Source: Dermatemys mawii
Lineage: Eukaryota; Chordata; Testudines; Dermatemydidae
NCBI GenBank assembly: GCA_007922305.1
Contig: ML677374.1
Coordinates: 10,842,492-10,906,491 of the forward strand
Length of the DNA: 64,000 nucleotides
Direction of reading: 5' to 3'
Positions 1 through 14,100 of this stretch are shown piece after piece (position 1 is the first letter of the stretch; each line of letters opens with the position of its first letter). A model generated the notes under the pieces. The model made no database searches, was not told the origin of the DNA, and saw only the letters and a list, made by a program, of their open reading frames with translations. Both the position numbers and the translations under genes were made by a program.

Positions 1-172
1 CTGCACACCATCACCTGATCACAATGATTAAGCATACCATCACTTATGGTTCTCCTTTATGCAATGTCTCCTTCTCATGGCCTTACCTAAGTGACTTAAA
101 TTTCTGCCCATATATAAAGAAAAGAAAATAGCTGCCACTATTTATTGGATGGTAGCATAGTGGTCTGTACTC

Positions 173-234
173 TTGAAGCAACAAATTAGAAGCCAAGGGT
201 GATTTGAAGCAACAAATTAGAAGCCAAGGGTGAT
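173..234. repeat. Perfect 31-bp tandem duplication
   Basis: Positions 173-203 and 204-234 are identical 31-bp copies, each beginning ttgaagcaacaaattag and ending gggtgat. No divergence is visible between the copies, which suggests a recent duplication or an assembly artefact. Confidence 0.95.
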
Positions 235-2187
235 TCTAACGGCCACATGCAGCAATAAAAAAGGAAAGGTACACTCACTACAAAACTCAGAACAATTTTC
301 TTTTAGTTTCCAAATGAAAACCCAGACTATGAATGTCATATGTTTACATTGCATACTTAATTAGGAAATCTGTAAAATAAGTAACAAACTCAGAATATAA
401 AAAAGTTTATCCATGATAAAAAGCAGTCACTCAAATGTTATCCAGTACCCTACTGAATACCATCTTAATCCCATTACCATTGTTTGAAAGTCATTAAAAA
501 ACTTAATTCCTAAAATTTAATTTTCTTTCCCCACTTCAACACTGACAGAATGACATACCAACAGCTGCCACATCAAGATACAGAGACAGATTTGACATGG
601 TTAATGCATTACAACTAGGACTCAGATCCCTACAATATCCACAGGACTTGCCATTTCAGTAGAAAAAGTTACACTTTTGTTCACTCCAACAAGACAGATG
701 ATAAGGGTTCAACATCCATTTGTATGATAAGCACACATGTCAAGGAGAGTCATTTCCTGCTTAAGTTCTCCACAGCTCATTGCAAATTTAAACAAAAACC
801 AGGAACACGCACTGCAGGTTTAGAATACTGAGACATTGTCAGAGTGGAGTTAAAGCAGATCTTCAGACCTAATACAAGTAGGAAGTGATTAAGTAACATA
901 CTTAGAAACATGTTTGCATGTTGCTTGAAGAATTGTAAACAGTAAATCCTCAAGTCAAAGGTTCTCAACCTTTATGTACCCATGTGCACACAACATTCAG
1001 CAATACATGAAGCTACAGGAATTTTCTGCACTAGTAATTCTGGGGACTCAATGCTTCAACCTTCTACTGCTAGCATACATCTTTTGAAAAAAGAAATCAC
1101 AACTGAGTACATTTCTACAAACAAGATTACAGTACTGGCTTTAAAAACAGTTTCTAAGGCTCAGACTGAGTCCAAAAAGGCCTCGGATTGGGTTCTTTCA
1201 AGCTCTTTGTTTGAACTGCCCCACTGCAGTATAAGAATGATTGCAGCAAGACTTCCACAGGTCATTTCTACATTTATTTTTTATACCAAAAAAAGTTGTG
1301 CAACAAATAAACATTCTTATATATTTACATTGGTTTTCTTTCTCTGTTAGCAAAATTGTACTCTAAACTTCTGATATAGAGTATCTCAACCTATACTGAT
1401 AAAAGGAATATCTGCCCAGTGACTCCACTTCAAATGGATGTTTACTCTGGAGTTTAAAGCACTAGTAATAAATATTAGATGGAACATACTCTACAGAACA
1501 CACACCTAATATTTAGGCCATGCTTAATACAGTTTTACGGTAACAGAATACTTCACTTTTTTTGGACTAGTTTTGTTTAGATCATGTTTAAACAATGTTG
1601 GCTGAACCAAAGTCAAGTTTTATCAGATTGTTTGTTTAAGTTTAGTTCAAACAAATTAGGAGCCACACTTGCCTCCTGAAGCATCAACCAACCGTTTTGA
1701 CCAATCAAGACCCATTAGAGACTTAGTACAGTAGAAGACGAGTACTACAGCATACAGAAAACTCTCTCCTCTAAATGGAGAGTTGTTCTCACCTCTGATA
1801 CTTAAAAGTGGTGGGAAATGTTTCATTGGCCTTCTTGTAAGCAAACACCTTATAGTAAGAAGCCTTTTCAGGAATGTTTGCTTTCTAAGTAAGTTTGGGG
1901 ATTTGATTCTTTTCCCTCTCCTCACCCTCCAAAACCTGAAAAGGGTAGAAATCCAAATTTGGAACAGTTTCTGTGTTCTGAGGAAAGCACAAGATGTTAC
2001 AAGTGCTGAAGCCATAGTTGGGATTGAGATTTTGGTTGCTTTTTAAATTAGGATACTATTTGCTAGTATTTTGCCTTATTCTTGTACCCCAGTCTTTCCA
2101 TGAAAGTTTACCAGAAGTTACTTTTAATTTGAAAAAGCTCAAATTAACATTGTAGTACATTTGGCATGACATTTCCTCTGGTTAGGG

Positions 2188-2209
2188 GGAGACATGGGGG
2201 GGGGGGGGC
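2188..2209. repeat. Poly-G run
   Basis: A near-uninterrupted run of G interrupts otherwise AT-rich sequence in the presumed VKORC1L1 3' region. It is a simple repeat and its length may vary or be mis-assembled. Confidence 0.7.
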
Positions 2210-3530
2210 ACTGGGCTGGATTAAGTACTAGTCCAATACCTGGCACATTACCAACTATGACCTGAGCTGTTTTACTGGAAGAAAAATGCTGTCTCGCATT
2301 GGCAGCAGTAAAGAAGAGAGGTCAAGAATGGGAAGTTTCTACCAAGAATCTAATTGTTTTGCCCTTTATTCACACAAATTGCATTTTCTCTGACACAAAA
2401 GAGAAACACAAGAGGAAGGGGTCATTTCTAGCAAGTGTTATTTCCATGTTAGGACGAATTATAAGACACTAGAAAAGCACACAAGAAAAAGATTTAAAAT
2501 TAAGAGTCAGATTTGCATGCGGCATCATGGCAAACTCTTACAGAGGCCAAGCCTGATACACACACAAACGGGGGCTGCAGGCAGGTGCCTTTTGCAAATC
2601 TGGCCCTGGATGATTCTGCTGAACAAAATTTTGAAGTTACAGACTATGCTCACGAAGTTAAGCACAGGGACACAGTGAAGATGAAGATAGTCGACACCTA
2701 TATTCTCAGTGGATGGTTTTTGGTTTGAGAGTTTTTATGCATTAAGTCATTAATTAGACCATATAATACTTATTATACTTGTCTCCATTGCTGCTTATTC
2801 TCAGACATTAGCACTGTGACTAATCATTCCAAGCAGCACATGTTTACCTTTTCTTTCATTGAAGAGATGCCTTAGTGTAGCAGATCACATGAATGTATCA
2901 AAATAAATCCATATAACAGATTCAACAGTGGTATTTCCCCAAACCTTGAGCCAGGGGTACCCAGTTTAAAGTTGCTCATGTCAAAGTTCAAGGCATTTGA
3001 GAGAAAACTAAACATCAAGACAAGCTTTAGCTCCACTCCAGTCAATACAAAAATACATTGTCTAGAGTTGTTAGACAAGAGACAAGTTGTTTAGTGTAAC
3101 ATGTAACAGATGTTACTCATACCACAGAACTCCATCCCATAAATCAATCTCCACCTAAATCCACGGTAAGAACCAGAAATTTACCTCAACAGTAATTTCA
3201 ACACTGTTGAGATGAATTCACAACATCTGCCATCTTTATTATATATCACACTTTCACAGAGTGAAGTTTATTTTCAACACTTTAGTGTTTTTAATTCATT
3301 TTACAGTACAACACATGAGAACAGTGTCTCTTAAGTAGACTCATATTTAGTAGAATCAACCAAACTTCCTTCTAAATCTGAAGATATATTCTTTAAAAGT
3401 TCTAGTTCAATCTAGCTGACATGAGGGCGGAAAAAGCATGGCACCAGATATTGGTAACTGTTGAATCAATGTATTTTGGATTCACCGAGTTTCAGAGAAC
3501 ACAGTAGTTTGTCTGAGGGTAAATGAAATA

Positions 3531-3627
3531 CAGTGGGACTCCACAATACCGCGACGATCAGGATCCAAAAAAACCCAATCGCAATAATGACGGGGTCACG
3601 GTATTGCGGTATTCTGTGGTCCCACTG
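3531..3627. mobile_element. 97-bp palindromic MITE with TA target site (Tc1/mariner or pogo type)
   Basis: The element begins CAGTGGGACTCCACAATACC and its right end is the near-perfect inverted complement (…CTGTGGTCCCACTG). It is flanked on both sides by TA (3529-3530 and 3628-3629), the target-site duplication used by Tc1/mariner-pogo transposases. It has no coding capacity. The superfamily is inferred from TA flanks and CAGT ends; the exact family is not known to me. Confidence 0.75.
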
Positions 3628-5106
3628 TATCAGATTATCAGCCTTACATGTCTAACACATTCGCTTAAGGAACCAATAATATTGCTACCACTTCTCATTC
3701 TAAGGACTAAAATGGACCATAGAATACTTTTCTACATACGGCAAGTTTGTTTGTTAAATAGCAAGGACACTTCTGTCTGCCAAGTTCCACACAAAATATT
3801 TGGTTCAAAAATTTAAGACAGAAGGCACTTTCAACATTCTACTTCAGGATACTGAGTGTAGAAACACTGCTTACAATTTTGTTCACTTTTTAAAAATAGT
3901 TATTAGAAAGAGCAATGATAGCACTACTGTGTTTCATTTTCAAGAGCATGTTTACCTACTTATCCCACTCAAACAGATAAGGCCCCACGAAAGGCCAATA
4001 TGTGTCAGTTCTAAAGTTCATTTCTAAATATAACATAAATCAAAGATCTTGAAAAAGATCAGTGAAATTTCTGTTTAGTCAGTGCATTACTCAGCTAGCC
4101 CAGTAAGTCTCTGGTACCCACTGTAAATGACCATTCTATTTTGCAGCCTTCAATGTCATGTCAAATTGTTCTTGGTAACACTGTGTTGGGCTGACACGAG
4201 TTTAAAATGAAAAACAGATCTGCATGAAAATTACGCTATTCCAAGAAGTGCTACTCACATATCTTATACAAGAGATTTCTCCAGTTTCAGAGTACTCTCC
4301 CCAACTTTCTGTATTAATTTCCCAATGGTGGCTTTTTGCAGCCATGTTAAACAGTCTTCATTTTGTATGGATATTAAAATCACAATTTCATTACTGGATA
4401 TACTTGAAATTAGTTTTAATTCCATTTTCATTAATAGGGAAAAAAGACGGAGCAAAGGTAACCATCACTTGTGCTGCTGCACTCACTACTACTAGTGCTT
4501 CTCACAAGACACCATATGGGCTCATTCCTTCCATTATTTCAATCAATCAACTATAAGCTGAACATTCTTAAAGTTGCTACACTAACAAAATTGACTGTAC
4601 AGTGAGAATTCTGCAGGAATGGATCTAATATTTCTAGTTATTTACAATACCATGTTTTAGTCAGATCTACATGTTTCAGTCCACCTGCTAAAAATGTAAC
4701 ACATACTGTAAACATGGCAACATTAAATATGGTACCTCTATTCTAGCATATTTAAATGTCATGATCACATCTCATCATATCTGAAGTTGAATTTATACAC
4801 AGGATATTTTCTAGCGTTACCCACTTTACAAGTTGCAAGGAGTCTAGATTTTGTGTGGCTAAGAAATTTCTTCAAAGTAAAGTTAAAGCTTGTCTTTGAT
4901 TGTATTAGAGCTTTCTCTTTTGTAGCCATATTTAAATTGAAGATTAGCACAGAAATGATCTAGGGCCCCTTCCAATTTACAGTTATTAAAAACATCAGTT
5001 ATGATTCTTGGGAAAAAAGTGTCTGATATGAAAAATAAAAAATTACTGCAAAATAAACTTAAATGGAAGTCAGGTCTTCAGACTATCGGTCAAAAGTTCA
5101 AACGTG

Positions 5107-8100
5107 TTATTCCTGTTTGGGTTGGAGTTGCCGTTTCCAGGCCTCATTCAAGTAAACTAGTCGTTTGTAGTTGATGATAAAGAGAATGAAGTTCAGCAAA
5201 TACGTGATGACGCATATAATGCAAAATTCCTTCAGCACAAAGTACAGAATGTATGCCAGGTACAATGACCCTACTACTGACACTATGGAGGATGTCATGA
5301 GGATTAGGGCTGCTACTGCACTTGCTGTCATACCTGCAACAAAAGACAAAGTTATTATTGCTACTTTAATGCCCTCACTCCGTAGTTAAAACAAAAAAAA
5401 AAAATGAGGAAACTGAAATTTTAGTTATTTCTATTCAGTGAGTTTGTATTGATACAGCTCTGTTTAAAATACCATGAGTCCATACTGGTTGCAAATCACA
5501 ATTTGAAGCAGTTTCTAGGTTCTCCAACAGAGTTTTGCCCCATATCCCTAGATGGCCCCCTCAATGATTGAACTCACAACCCTGGCTTTAGCAGGCCAAC
5601 ACTCAAACCACTGAGCTAACTCTACTATAGATCTTTTTTGATCAGCAGTGTGAATGGTATTTTCATCATCTTTCATGTTCCTGAATTATGGGAAAGTTAC
5701 AAATTGATCAGGTTAGATCTATGAACATTTTCATTTGTTTTATATCAGATTACAGGGGCCAGGCAGAGATGGGTTTGCATGTGTTTCTAGTCACACATCT
5801 TATCTCACTTGTTTGCCTGCTTGCCACATACAGTCTTTGTGCCAGTGCTCATATTAACGATATAGAACAGCGATGTCCAATAGAAATTCAATGCTAGAAA
5901 ACTTGTGGTTTTGAATTTTTCTTATTCGCCACATTATAAAAAAAGGATTAAAACACATACTACAAATGACATTTCAAATTTTTTTTACCAAAAATAAGTA
6001 GATAATACAAAATATTACAAAATAATATTAATAAGTACTAACACAAAATTACTTCAGTGTGACACTTTGCATTCTTTTTCTTGTACCATAACCCTGAAAT
6101 CAGGTATTTAATTCATACAGTCTTCCAGTACTGCTATCTTCAATATAACAATGCATTGCTCATGCATTAGCCACAATTCAATAGCCTATTCACCACATGT
6201 GGCTAGTGGTGAACGTACCGGACACCGCTGATATAGAAGAAGACTAAAAGCAAATAAATAACTCTTGAAGTTATTACGAGTTTTAGAGCTACCAGTGTGG
6301 CTGGACAGCTAGACTGGTGTAAACTGTGACTTGCACCAGTGCAATTTACCACGATTTAATTCAGGTTTAGCAATGTTTATATCAATGTTCTGTTTTATTA
6401 ACATCTACATTGTTATGTACTTTAGACCATAAACAGAGGTAAATACTTACCAAGTAACATTTGTAGTATATAAAATACAAGTCCGAAGACACTGTTTGGC
6501 TGATTTATTGCACTGTCCTTTCCAAAGATGGAACCCAATAGACCAAATCCTCGACCCCATCTGTAAAATAATAAACACCAATAATCCCAGATTTGAGAGC
6601 TGTTTCTTTCTAACCCAAATTTCACTTTAGCACCAAAAGAGGATGTTCTGGTGTAACTAGAGCATTCCCTATACATAGCCCAAACTTCACTTTAAAAAAC
6701 AAATACTTTGTCACAATGAGGGTGCACTGGATACAACTCTGTCCCATGCATTCATGCTAAAATTGGAATTTTGTACATTCAGTACCATATAGGCACAAAA
6801 AATGCAAGACACATTATAACAAGTCATTTATTTCTCTAGAAGTTATCAGTTTGAAAATCTTGCCAGTGCATATAAGCTATAATGGTAAATCAGGATTTAT
6901 TGAGGAAACTGTTAGCAGAATCTCTCTCCACATTATACAGAATGTGATTGTGATGTAGCATCTTAGTTGGGCCGGCTTCAATTTTATAAATGATAAAGTT
7001 ATAAAAGTAATATTACAAAACAGCAACTACAATAAGAATGAATTTTTTAATCAACAATTGTGTATTTGTGCTAGGAACAGACGGTTCCCTCTCTCTCAGG
7101 CTGAACACTTCAAGAAATATTAGTGGCCAGAGCAAAGTAAGGATAATTTTTTAAAAGTGGCAGCTGAAAGAGGAGATAAGCAAAGTAACTTGAATACTGA
7201 AGCAATGTTAAAGTACAGAACATTAGATTATTACTATTTATAAGTAAAATGTCAGCTGCATTTTCTCCAACTACCAAGCCAAAGTTCCCCTACGTCTGAC
7301 TTTCCCACACTTCAACAGCACCAATGAGGATGATTTAGTGCTTTTCTTCTCCAAAACACTTTCAAATCAGATAAGCTATGAGCAACATTTTCAAAATATC
7401 CTAAGATCAGATATAGTTAAGCAAATCAGCCATTTTGGAAAAGTGGGCTTATTGGTTTAACTACTATGCCCACCAATCACCTCATCCATCTCCCCGCAAA
7501 ACTGTAGAGAGCATTACATGCCAGTTCCTAGATAGAGTATGACTAGATAGTCAACCGTAGTAAAACCACACTGATTTGTTCCCCAATACGAGTGTGTTCC
7601 TCGGAAATGCTACATGAATCCATGTTCTCTTAAACCTCACAATGAATGCATGAGAAATGAAATTCAAATATTAAAACCTGCATTGCTTAAACAATTTGCT
7701 CTTCCAATGTTAAAAATTGCAAAATGTCTGGTTTCCTCAGTAAGCCAAGTGAGAGCGAAAGAGAGTTAGGTTTTTTAAATTAAAACTTATACTAGGCAAA
7801 AATTGAAGTTTATTACCCTATCCACTGGTGGAAAGCGTTCTATAGCAAGTGGACTTTCAGTCCTGGGTATTATGCTCTTACTTACTTTAACCTCAATCCT
7901 ACAAACACTTATGCACAGGTTTAACTTTACTAATTTGTCTAAGGCCAGATCTACACATCAGCGTTAGGTCAACGTAAGCTGCCTTACGTAGACCCGTGTA
8001 AGCATCTACATTAAAATGTAGCTCCCACAGATATAAATCACCCACTGCATCGACTTAACTCCATCTCTACAAGAGCGGTAGCACTTAACTCAATGTTTTT

Positions 8101-11100
8101 AGGATAGACACTGCGTTACTTACCTCGCCTGTTGGCTGTCAGCTCCAGGGTGAGGAGGTCTCCAACTGTCAGCCCTGGGGCAAAGGTTAAGTTGGTGGAA
8201 GCACTCTTGGCAAGGATGCACAGAAGGCGCATAGGGTGGACATGAAACACCCCTTTAATTACAGCTGAGGCTGTATGCCAATTTAAGTTGACTTAGGCTA
8301 TGTCTACACTACAAAATTAAGTGAGACAGAATTCGAAGACTGGAATCCTGCAGCAGATTCCCATTGTTACCACATTCGCCTCACCAGTGGCACACAGTTT
8401 CACGCCACAAATCTATGGAAGAAGTGAAAAGATGTGAAATTTTCTTGTTCTTGGTTCCTTTCAGTCTCTACTTCAAATGGCAAAGTGCATTACCAACGGC
8501 GAATTTATTACTGCTGATATTTAACCTGTTAGTGATCTGGCAGCATTTAATTTCTTTATAAAATTCCTGGGTGGAGCTCCAGTGCTTCTGATGCAGTACT
8601 ACTCACAGGCGCAACCTCTAGAGTTTATGGTAATGTCTCTCCTGAGCACTAAACTTCTCTATCTCTACCTTGTTTCACTTATGATCACCCAAGAGGAATT
8701 CAAACTGAAGTAACTATTCATGATAAAAAATGTGCAAATTATAAAGCTACCGGTCTCAGAACCAGATTTGGGTTTTTTTGGCCTCATCTTGCAGGACTTG
8801 CAAGGACTGGAAAGGCAGTACACTAAACTCAAGTGGGGGGTGCCTTCATGGTCCCAGCTTTCCAAAAAGATGCAATCATCACCATGGGATATGAGTAAGG
8901 TAAATAACTAGAGCTGTCAATTAATCGCAGATAACCCACATGATTAACAAAAAATTAATAGTGATTTTAAAAATTGCAATTAATCGCAGTTTTAATCGCA
9001 CTGTTAAACAATAGAATACAAATTGAAATTTATTAAATATTTTTGGATGTTTTTCTACATTTTCAAATATATTGTATTCTGTGTTGCAACTGATATCAAA
9101 GTGTACATTATTTTTATTACAAATATTTCCATTTTAAAAATGATAAACAAAAAAGGATTTTTAAATTTACTTCATACAAGTACTATAGCGCAATCTTTGT
9201 CATGAAAGTGCAACTTACAATTTTTTTTTTTGTTACATAACTGCACTCAAAACCTTTTTTTTTTGGTTACAAATATATATATATTATATATATATATATT
9301 TTTGGTTACATAACCGCACTCAAAGCCAAAACAATGTAAAACTTCAGTGGCTACTAGTCCACTCAGTTCTACTTCTTGTTCGGCCAATCGCAAAAACAAA
9401 AAGGTTTGTTTACATCTGTAGGAGAATACTGCCCTCTTCTTATTTACAGTGTCACCAAAAAGTGAGAACAGACATTTGCATGGCACATTTGTAGCAGGCA
9501 TTGCAAGGTATTTATGTGCCTGATATGCTAAACTCATATGCCCCTTCGTGTTTTGGCCACCATTCCAGACAACATACTTCCATGCTGATGGCGCTCATTC
9601 AAAAAATGCACTAATTAAATTTGTGACTGAACTCCTTGGGGGAGAACTGTATGCCCCCTGCTCCGTTTTACCCACATCTTACCACATATTTCATGTTATA
9701 GCAGTCTTGGATGATGACCAAACACATGTTAATTTTAAGAATACTTTCACAAAACACATGAATCTTTAGTGCATCTGACATGTAAGTATCTTGCCACCAG
9801 TAAAATTTAAAATTAACACTGCTTGCTAAGTCAGTTCCAAGGAATGACTAGACAGGGTATTTGGCTTTCAACCCCAGATTGCCATTATGATTGCTAACCT
9901 TACACCTCAGTTACTAATAGTTGCAATAGTCAGGGTTAAAAATATTAGAAAAATTCTCTTGAAGCTACAGCAACATAAAAGTGCTGATGTCAATGGACTT
10001 ACCATTAAAGAGAAAGATAACTGCTATAAAATATTAACTTGGAATCAAAAAAACTTGACAGATATCAAGTTTACAGGAACTGCCCCACAACAGAACTGAA
10101 ATAGGAACCTGTAATATAAACATCAGGTTAGGTGTGAGGTCGAAGCAGCTTTGATCTATGTCTCATTGGTTTAGATATGGTTTAGGGGTGGTTCTTGTGA
10201 ACTTGACCTTAATCATGTCTAAGAACTGATCTACTCTGAAAAGCTGTACCAGTATAACTATTCTGATTAGGGGTGTGATTAAAACACATATGCACACACA
10301 CACCCCAACGTAGTTATACCAGTAAAAATTTAGTAGGCATGTGATCACACTGGGCTGTATATCTTTTTCCTCTTCCTGTATAGGAATAAATGATACTGGT
10401 ATAAGCATTTTAATACCAGTATCAAATGTTCGAAACAGGGAGCTTGTACCACTTTAACTATGCCAGATATTTACTGAAGTACAACTTTTATATTTAGACA
10501 AGCCCTAATCACTATTTATTAATTGTATTTGATAAATTGGTGAACAGATGTCATTATACAAAGAAAAATATTAGTGATTACACAACAATGCTCAGCAGCT
10601 CCACATCAGACAACTGGAGAACTGCACAGACTCATCTGCAAACACAGCAAAATTTTCTAGACCATGTTTATAAATTAATTACTTTTTAAATTCAACTTCC
10701 AAATATATTTCTTTCATGAGATATACATATGGCCACAAAATGGTTTCTTAGCATCATCCCCTTAGAAAGGTTGATAGCTGATGTCCTTCCACATTTTGTA
10801 ATACCTTGAAGATTGAACAATCTGCTTCAAGAATTCTAAAAGTCGCACCTAAGTCAATGTCTGCTCTTAAAAGCTATTGGATTTATCTTTATTCTAGGAC
10901 TTACTTGATAAACTGAACATGCCCAACTAGATCAATATTGACTATTTCCAAAACTTCCACCTTCAACCACTTGGTGAAGGTTGCAGATATTGTTCATGAT
11001 TTAAAATTAAACCTGCCCCAATGGTCACTCAGACAAGCCACCAGAAATCTGTCTCAGAGTTGCCACCAAAATGTTAACACACATTGGCTTAGGAGGCTAT

Positions 11101-14100
11101 GCATTAATAGTCATACACTGACATGCTCCACTCAATAAGATATTTAAAGATCAACCTGGAAGATAGCCAGAAGTCTAAACATATATGAAGACAAGAAACA
11201 GTTTACTGCAGTATGCAAAGGACAAAGTAGAAAAAAAACAAACCCAAGCCTTTAGATGAGAGGATTTAAAAATTTATTTTTTAACATTAAAGTGGCATGA
11301 ATGTTCTTGCATGTTTCATTCTGGGTTTTGTTTTGTTTTTTTAAGATACTCTGGGATAGCCCGCTGTAAATAACAGCTAGACTATCAATTTCTTTTGTGA
11401 TTCCTATTAACAGATTTCATTGTAATTAAAATTTTACCAGCTACTTACAATTATTTTTAAACATAAAAGAAATAAGTTATTAAAAACACTACTGTAACTG
11501 CCAAGTGAAGATTCTGAATGTTTCCTTAATTCCTTACATTTTTCTCAGATGTAGTAAAATGAGCTTACAACGTTCTTGCTAACTTTTGCTTTTTATCCAT
11601 TGGTAGTTTGTGAAACTCCCTCCTGGACTTAGTTATATCTGGAAATCTCCCAAGGCTTCCCATGTTATTGAAGTGTCAACACAAATAGTTGGAGAGCATT
11701 CCATCTCCAAAAGGAAGATAAAACGGTAGAAAGAAAAGTTACGCCATAACATGCAAGAGGCATTAATAGGTATTAATCTTGTATTCTGTAATCATATTCA
11801 AGTATAATTTGCCATTGAATACTAAATTTTAAGAAGCTACTTGTAACTCACAAAGTAAATTATTTCAGTTAAATACAAGCATTCTACTTCCTTATAAAGT
11901 GTGTTAATTATAAAATTAGGCCCTTTTTATAGTTTGCCATGTATAGGAAAATAAAATTGATATTCAAGTGTACATACTTATAATTATTAGAGGAATATTT
12001 AAGAAAGTAGTCTTGCAATGTTGAGCAAACTGTCATTTTAGAGTGGCCTGATACCAGCTTGAAATAAATTCAACAATATTTCACATATAAAAGTAAAGAA
12101 CTAGATTTCTCTGATTAATTCATCATGAAGAATTAATCTCCACACACATGGTTTTCCCAGCCTCTCTCCATCAATAGTAGTCTACATTAATTATTTCCAT
12201 TTTTAGTGCTGAGTCAATACCTGATTCAGCTTATGAGTGACTTTTGAACTGCTAACAGTTTATTAATGAAAAAATATCTTCCTTGAAGACCAAAAAATTA
12301 ATCCCGAAACTGACCAGATCAAAGAAAAATAAATAAATGTATAGACGAGCTAAATTACGCATTTACTTTTAAGCAAATGCATCAAATGAATGTTTTTATT
12401 CAATCCCACCATTTGTGCAAACACTTTAAGAAAAGATATTGTCCCAGGGGATTCATCTACAAACCATCAGATCCCATTCAAATTCCAGTCACAAATCTAG
12501 CACACGGAAGAAAACTGTTGAACAACACTAACAAAGTGAAGACTGGTCTTTCAGTTGAAGATAGACAACTAAACTACTCTATTTTCTGTTGAACTGTGAA
12601 TTTAAATAGCAGATCAGAATAAAAAGTTAACACTAAAATTACTAGCATACCTGAAAATGCTGGAATACCATAATTTGAGCCTCCACTGTCTCTGCCAAAT
12701 TTAAGTTCCAGTGAAACAGTATTATTGCTGGAGGTGACAGCAAATATTTAACTGAAATACACTGAAAGGCAAGAAATAGTATAAAAAGAAACTAATCTCT
12801 ATTTGGCGGTGTTTTAAGAGTGACTATTCTTTCAACAAAAATGCACCACTCCCATGCCATATATAATCCTCACACTTATGTACTGGAAAGATTATTATTT
12901 GCTGAAAGTGCATTCTTCTCCTAACATGGTTTGACTAAAGAGAACTTGCATGCTCAATATCACCTGTTCCACAGACTTCCTTTGCATGACTGCTCCACCT
13001 ATCTTGAGTTACTTCTTTGGTCCTTGCACAATTAACTCAGTCAGATCAAACTTTTCTACTTCCTTGATATCACTGCACAGTCTGAAGCTCTCAGAAGGTC
13101 TATAAAGTTGTATGCAAAACACATAGAAGCCCACATCACAGGAACCCAACATTCAGACAGTAGTGGTAGGCTTGTCTATGCTGGCACTTTACAGCACAGC
13201 AACATTCTTGCCCAGGGGTGTCAAAAAACACTTTCCTGAGCTCTACAAGTTTCAGAGCTGTAAAGTGCCAGCGTAGACAGTGAACCAGTACTGGTAGCTA
13301 TTCCCCTCACGAAGGTGAGGTTTTTTTAGCTCTCTCAACGCTATGCTGTGACTATACAAGCCATATTAAAGCACTGCCCCAGCAATTATAATAATTATAT
13401 TGTTAATGATGCTTGAATAGTTTAACATAAGTGGCCTAATGAGAGTTTAATGTAATTGCTCAAATTTTTTGACCATCTTAATCTAAAGAGAGATGACTAA
13501 GATTTTAAATTATTTCTCAAAGAGACAGGACCAATTCTCAAGTCCTTTCTTAGCTGAAAGATTAATCTGATTAGCAGAAAAGCAAAAATGAAGTCCCCAC
13601 CCAGAGCCAACAAACTGCCTTTCAGAGATTTGTACATACACTTCTCAAAACAGTATGTTGCAATGTTGATTTCAATCACAATAAAACTAGTTTTAAGAGT
13701 AAGTACTAACTGTATAGTTGGACTAAATCAGAGAGCAAGTCCCATGTGCTCTTTCATTTATTACAGGATTATTTTCCCTGTGATTAAATCCTGATGACAA
13801 TATGATAATTGTCTGAAATAGGTAGTTTAACTGCTAACATATTTGAGTTAAATAGGAAGACACACATTTCTGGAATTATCACTGAATTTAAGCCTTGAGT
13901 GTTTGAAGTAATAATCATGAATATGTTACCCCAAAAGCATCAATAAAAAACAACACAAAACTTTTCAAAAATAAAAGGAAGTTATTTGGAGAGTCTACAT
14001 TTGATCAAGGACCAAATCCCTCCAGCTCTACAACTTGTTAAAAAAACACAGAGAGATTTCTAATCAAAAAGTGAATGCTGTCTTTGGATAATCCTCTTGT

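Larger units (their letters stand above)
1..5106 (-). other. VKORC1L1 3' UTR and downstream sequence
   Basis: This 5.1-kb stretch lies directly downstream of the VKORC1L1 stop codon on the minus strand. It is AT-rich and I see no coding exon in it. Several minus-strand AATAAA hexamers occur (for example 3235-3240, 2365-2370 and 1273-1278), so the end of the 3' UTR cannot be fixed from sequence. It also holds a 31-bp tandem duplication (173-234), a poly-G run near 2190-2209 and a short TA-flanked inverted-repeat element (3531-3627). That much of it is 3' UTR is an inference. Confidence 0.5.

Noticed and set aside
5560..5628. Possible tRNA gene (minus strand)
   Set aside because: A- and B-box-like motifs are present, but there is no complete cloverleaf and a SINE body is attached. 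It is a tRNA-derived SINE.
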